A stretch of 17,188 nucleotides of DNA from JADZEJ01 sp964426815. Lineage in GTDB: Bacteria > Patescibacteriota > Patescibacteriia > 2-12-FULL-60-25. The stretch is from contig CAYRRZ010000021.1 in assembly GCA_964426815.1 (NCBI GenBank), positions 1-17,188 of the forward strand, given 5' to 3'. The notes beneath the pieces are model-generated. The model did not search any database. It saw nothing but the letters and a program-made list of their open reading frames with translations, and was not told the origin of the DNA. Below are positions 14,334 to 17,188 of this stretch, in pieces (position 1 is the first letter of the stretch; each line of letters opens with the position of its first letter). A program made the position numbers and the translations under genes.

Positions 14334-14840
14334 ATGCCCTATACCAAAGAATTCTTAGAAGAAATGGCGTCGGCTCAGGACACCTATGTCTGGGAGACTC
14401 CGCTTTGGGAGGCGCACCCGCGTAATTCGCGCTGGTATTGGTGGATGGCCTTGGTTGCCGTGCTTTTCTTTGGCTATGCCTTGTTTACGGCCAATTATTT
14501 GTTTGCCTTTATTGTCATTTTAACGGCCATTATCCTGGTTTTGGCTGGAAATGAGGCTCCACGTCGTGGATTAGTCCAGATTGGCCATAATGGGGTGGTG
14601 TATGACGGAACCCTCTATTTATATGAGAAAATCCAGGACTTTGCTTTGGTCTATCAGCCACCTGAATTGAAATTGCTCTATATACAGCCAAAAAATGCCT
14701 TAAAACCGCGTTTGCGCATTGAATTGGATGACCAGGACCCAATTGCGCTGCGAAATCATTTAAAGACCTATGTGGATGAGAATACGGTCTTGCGCGGAGA
14801 ACATTATTCTGATATATTCGCCCGGCTACTAAAGCTCTAG
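14334..14840 (+). CDS. Two-TM membrane protein with C-terminal soluble domain, function unknown
   Basis: No named family is recognised with confidence. The 168-aa product begins with a polar segment rich in aromatic residues (YVWETPLWEAHPRNSRWYWW, 18-37). A TM hairpin follows (about 38-53 and 55-71), then a cytoplasmic domain of about 95 residues. That domain has GHNGVVYDGTLYLYEKIQDF (84-103), KLLYIQPKN and RLRIELDDQD, a strand pattern like bacterial PH-type domains, ending in a long helix. Such Trp-rich two-TM proteins are frequent in CPR genomes. The start at ATG 14334 follows from the promoter. GCTC/GAGC with AGGA/TCCT (14834-14856) forms a hairpin over the stop codon. tRNA-Arg follows 29 nt later and may be co-transcribed. 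Confidence 0.82.
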   Translation: MPYTKEFLEEMASAQDTYVWETPLWEAHPRNSRWYWWMALVAVLFFGYALFTANYLFAFIVILTAIILVLAGNEAPRRGLVQIGHNGVVYDGTLYLYEKIQDFALVYQPPELKLLYIQPKNALKPRLRIELDDQDPIALRNHLKTYVDENTVLRGEHYSDIFARLLKL

Positions 14841-14869
14841 GAGCAATCCTCTGAGCTCAAATAGGTTAA

Positions 14870-14946
14870 GCAGCCGTAGCTCAGCTGGATAGAGCGCCTC
14901 CCTGCGAAGGAGGAGGTCAGACGTTCGAATCGTCTCGGCTGCACCA
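14870..14946 (+). tRNA. tRNA-Arg with anticodon GCG, CCA encoded
   Basis: Acceptor GCAGCCG/CGGCTGC, D arm GCTCAGCTGGATAGAGC and anticodon stem CCTCC/GGAGG enclose the loop CTGCGAA. After U33 the anticodon is GCG, which reads CGC and CGU (Arg). Variable loop AGGTC, T arm AGACG-TTCGAAT-CGTCT, discriminator A and encoded CCA all look normal. Most bacteria use ACG, deaminated to ICG, for this box, so G34 is unusual. Confidence 0.93.
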
Positions 14947-14948
14947 CA

Positions 14949-14980
14949 CAAAAACTCCGTGAAAACGGAGTTTTTGTTTT
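14949..14980 (+). terminator. Rho-independent terminator after tRNA-Arg
   Basis: CAAAAACTCCGT (14949-14960), loop GAAA and ACGGAGTTTTTG (14965-14976) pair perfectly, followed by TTTT. It begins 3 nt after the tRNA CCA. The A/T flanks let it also serve the convergent helicase gene, which stops at 14988. Confidence 0.92.
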
Positions 14981-14987
14981 GTTGGGT

Positions 14988-16544
14988 TTATTCTGTCTCC
15001 GCTTCAACCAGTTGGATATCTAAAATATGATCAAGGCGAAAACTTCGTTCTTTTTGACGGAGTTCGCAAAAGGCGTGGACGACCAAGTAGGGGACTTCGC
15101 CGGATACATTTTTCTTGATCTTGCTGGGGAGAATGATGCGTTCGGTTTTTTCTTGTTTTGAGGTGAGATAGACGATTTTGATGCGCTGTTGAAGTTCGGC
15201 CATTTTGCGCAGCAATTCTTTCTTTTGAATTTCGCTTAATTCGGTTTTGTGCGAGGGATCTTTGAGCGTCGCGATAAATTCGACAATGGATTTGTCTAAG
15301 CGAATATCTTGCAGGCGAATCGGTTGAACCAGCGAAATTCCATCATATGAACGACAGCGACTGAGGGCGACATAGGTTTGACCAGAAGTAAAAGCACCAC
15401 CGCCTAAATCAATGGTCACGTGGTCAAAGGTTTTGCCTTGGCTTTTGTGAATGGTTACCGCCCAAGCCAGTTTGAGTGGGATTTGGGTAAAGCTGCCGAG
15501 TTTTTCTTGATCGAGGGTATTTGATTCTTGATCAAAGGTGCTGCGATACATGGTCCAGGTATGGGCTTTGATTGGAATGGTGACGCCGGTGTCTAATTTT
15601 ACGATGACAAGTGGTTCTGGTTCCATTTCGCAACCAACCACCCAACCCAGGCTGCCATTTACAAAGCGATCTTGCGGATCATTGGCTATGCACATCACAC
15701 GAGCGCCTGCTTTGAGTTGGATTTTATCATCGGTCGGCGTTTCGATGTCCGGAAATTTTCCGCGAGTCGTGCTATCGAAAAAATAAGCGCGGCCGGGGAG
15801 TTGTTTGAGACGCTGTTGATTGATGGTATCGGCCGACGCATTGATGGCAGTGAGCACGATCGCTTGTTCATCGGTTTTGGCATTCAGACGTTCATTCAAG
15901 AGCTTGAGATCTTCTTCGGTGACACTTCGATCACGTACGCCATTTAACAAAGAAATGAATGCGGTATCGGATTGTCGATAGACTTTTTCTAATTCAACAA
16001 AGGTGATGTCTCCGGCGGCTAAGAGGCGCTTCATGACTTGGGCCGAAAAGAAATAGGGCGTTTGATAGACTTGTAAAAAAGCTGGTTTTTCTTGGGAAGT
16101 CAGGACGGGAGGAAGCTGATATAAATCGCCAATGGCAACAATACGACAGCCGCCAAAGGGTCGTTTGTTTCGGCGAACGCCGCGCATAAAGTGATCGATG
16201 CAGTCGAGCAAGTCGGCTCTGACCATCGAGATTTCGTCGATGATGAGGACATCGGCTTTGAGATAGATCTTGGCATCAGTTGAAGCACAGCCTTTGCGAT
16301 AGGCGTCATTTGCCGTGATGCCGGGGGCAAAATGAAAAAAGCGGTGAATGGTTTCACCTTGAACATTAATCGCAGCAATACCGGTTGGTGCCAGGACGGG
16401 CGCGATGAGTTTGGTTTGTTCGCGAAAATGCGTCAGCAGGGTACTTTTTCCGGTACCAGCGCGACCCGTGATAAAGGTAAATGGCCCGCCATGCTGCATG
16501 AGCTCGAGGGCTCGATCAAATTGTTCGGTGCGAGACAAGCGCAT
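14988..16544 (-). CDS. PIF1-like DNA helicase with C-terminal WYL domain
   Basis: This is a superfamily 1B 5'-3' helicase of the PIF1/RecD2-like group. Walker A is GRAGTGKST (27-35), motif Ia LAPTGIAA (51-58), Walker B LIIDEIS (100-106) and motif III GDLYQLPPV (139-147). The C-terminal RecA core has VTIHKSQGKTFD (363-374) and motif VI YVALSRCRSYDGISLV (391-406), with the arginine finger. After a charged helical linker (430-455) comes a WYL-type domain (455-514) with PYLVVHAFCELRQKERSFRL, the 'YL...C..R....FRLD' pattern. A PIF1-WYL architecture is known from Thermotoga elfii PIF1, where the WYL part binds ssDNA. At 518 aa it is intact. Likely roles are replication, G-quadruplex or recombination repair. 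It has a near-consensus promoter and no SD. Confidence 0.93.
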   Translation of the reverse strand: MRLSRTEQFDRALELMQHGGPFTFITGRAGTGKSTLLTHFREQTKLIAPVLAPTGIAAINVQGETIHRFFHFAPGITANDAYRKGCASTDAKIYLKADVLIIDEISMVRADLLDCIDHFMRGVRRNKRPFGGCRIVAIGDLYQLPPVLTSQEKPAFLQVYQTPYFFSAQVMKRLLAAGDITFVELEKVYRQSDTAFISLLNGVRDRSVTEEDLKLLNERLNAKTDEQAIVLTAINASADTINQQRLKQLPGRAYFFDSTTRGKFPDIETPTDDKIQLKAGARVMCIANDPQDRFVNGSLGWVVGCEMEPEPLVIVKLDTGVTIPIKAHTWTMYRSTFDQESNTLDQEKLGSFTQIPLKLAWAVTIHKSQGKTFDHVTIDLGGGAFTSGQTYVALSRCRSYDGISLVQPIRLQDIRLDKSIVEFIATLKDPSHKTELSEIQKKELLRKMAELQQRIKIVYLTSKQEKTERIILPSKIKKNVSGEVPYLVVHAFCELRQKERSFRLDHILDIQLVEAETE

Positions 16545-16550
16545 GTTGGC

Positions 16551-16579
16551 ACTGTAACGGCCGCGCTTGGATTTGTCAG
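16551..16579 (-). promoter_or_regulatory. Promoter of the PIF1-like helicase, leaderless
   Basis: On the minus strand CTGACA (16579-16574, 5/6), a 17-bp spacer, then TACAGT (16556-16551, 4/6). The -10 ends 6 nt before the ATG at 16544, so transcription should start at the start codon. It overlaps the divergent promoter of the YdeI gene. Confidence 0.6.
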
Positions 16580-16595
16580 GTTTTTGCCCTACTGT
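16567..16595 (+). promoter_or_regulatory. Possible promoter of the YdeI-family gene
   Basis: TTGGAT (16567-16572, 4/6), 17 bp, TACTGT (16590-16595, weak -10) ends 7 nt before the ATG at 16603. The 58-bp divergent intergenic region is fully occupied by the two overlapping promoters. Confidence 0.4.
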
Positions 16596-16602
16596 ATTTG
16601 GT

Positions 16603-17188
16603 ATGACTGGTATTGCATCAGGTTTGGATTTGCCGATTCAGGCTTTTGCCTCCGCGGCCGTTTTTCGATCCTGGTTACGGACGCATCATAAAACGAGTCA
16701 GGGGATTTGGCTGCGTTTGTATAAAAAGAATTCAGGCGTCAAAACGATTTCGTATGCCGAGGCTTTGGATGAGGCCCTGTGTTATGGCTGGATTGATAGT
16801 CAGGTAAAGAAATTTGACGCTGATTCTTTTGTACAGCGTTTTTCGCCTCGACGGCCACGGAGTATTTGGTCGCAGCGAAATATTTCCCACATTGAACGTT
16901 TAATTGCAGAGAAGAGAATGAAGCCTGCAGGCTTGTTACAAATTGAACAAGCAAAAAAAGATGGTCGTTTTGCGCAAGCCTATGCTCCTCCAAGTGAAGC
17001 GGTGATTCCTGCAGATCTACAGAAGGTGATTGATGCAGATCCAAAGATGAAGGCATTTGCGGCCACCTTGAATCGATCAAATATCAATGCCATCTCATTT
17101 CGATTACAAACCGCCAAAAAACCGGAAACGCGTGAAAGGCGCTTCCGGTTGATTGTTGAACTTTTGAAACAGGGAAAGAAATTGCTTT
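16603..17188 (+). CDS. YdeI/OmpD-associated family protein (3' end cut by window)
   Basis: The 195 visible codons run open to the window edge. FASAAVFRSWLRTHHKTSQGIWLRLYKK (15-42) is the family's N-terminal core. YAEALDEALCYGWIDSQVKK (51-70) is its hallmark, where members keep EAL..GWIDS. Next come RFSPRRPRSIWSQRNISHIERL (79-100) and KPAGL (107-111). The C-terminal KKPETRERRF..IVELLKQGKKL (172-194) is close to the usual end, so only a few residues should be missing. Proteins of this group are cytoplasmic and loosely associated with bacteriocin or antimicrobial protection in annotation; biochemical function is not established. The inverted repeat ACCGGAA/TTCCGGT near 17120-17146 lies inside the frame. 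It is divergent from the helicase and has no SD. Confidence 0.9.
   Translation, partial: MTGIASGLDLPIQAFASAAVFRSWLRTHHKTSQGIWLRLYKKNSGVKTISYAEALDEALCYGWIDSQVKKFDADSFVQRFSPRRPRSIWSQRNISHIERLIAEKRMKPAGLLQIEQAKKDGRFAQAYAPPSEAVIPADLQKVIDADPKMKAFAATLNRSNINAISFRLQTAKKPETRERRFRLIVELLKQGKKLL

Noticed and set aside
17110..17150. Terminator-like inverted repeat ACCGGAA/TTCCGGT
   Set aside because: It lies inside the open YdeI-family frame whose conserved C-terminal residues it encodes, and no T run follows.
1..17188. CRISPR array, insertion sequence or transposase
   Set aside because: No regularly spaced direct repeats, no transposase frame and no flanking terminal repeats were seen on either strand.
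199..17188. UGA recoding, suggested by the lack of TGA stops in most genes
   Set aside because: No in-frame TGA interrupts any conserved domain, and the radical SAM and kinase genes end at TGA, so the standard code suffices.

Overview
The window looks like a chromosomal segment of a Candidate Phyla Radiation (Patescibacteria) bacterium, most likely a Parcubacteria-like lineage. This rests on three things. A compact TrbL/VirB6 - PrgI - TraC-like - VirB4 operon lacks the usual conjugation partners. The genes are small and tightly packed. Almost no gene has a Shine-Dalgarno (SD) sequence. The lineage is an inference from gene content; no 16S rRNA or other marker gene is present.

Layout. Positions 1-198 hold the terminator of an upstream gene and a promoter. 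Positions 220-9397 are one seven-gene plus-strand operon: a polytopic VirB6/TrbL-like protein with a 600-residue tail, a 600-aa helical and coiled-coil protein with a duplicated module, PrgI, a TraC-like protein, the VirB4 ATPase, a single-pass anchored protein (possible VirB8 counterpart) and ComF. The ComF link fits DNA transport or uptake better than classical conjugation, because no relaxase, coupling protein or VirB11 is visible. A convergent VOC-family gene (9398-9775) abuts comF stop to stop.

Positions 9864-11682 are an accessory run of five short plus-strand genes: DUF1801, DUF1653, putative zinc ribbon, a nucleoside 2-deoxyribosyltransferase-like protein and DUF1398. It ends in a strong terminator. 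Facing it on the minus strand is a two-gene operon (13429 to 11886): a radical SAM enzyme overlapping an adenylate-kinase-fold P-loop kinase. This pair differs from everything around it. It has C-ending codons, TGA stops (none of the other 16 complete genes uses TGA), a real SD, a leader of about 50 nt and its own terminator. It is the best candidate for a laterally acquired, undescribed enzyme system. A Nudix gene lies upstream on the same strand with its own promoter.

Positions 14044-17188 contain a 15-bp perfect bidirectional terminator, an extragenic palindrome fused to the 3' CCA of tRNA-Ser(TGA), a two-TM membrane protein, tRNA-Arg with the unusual anticodon GCG plus terminator, a PIF1-like helicase with a C-terminal WYL domain, and a divergent YdeI/OmpD-associated family gene that runs off the 3' edge.

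A cross-cutting pattern is that many genes have a -10-like hexamer ending 6-8 nt before the ATG and no SD. This predicts leaderless mRNAs as the default mode of initiation here.
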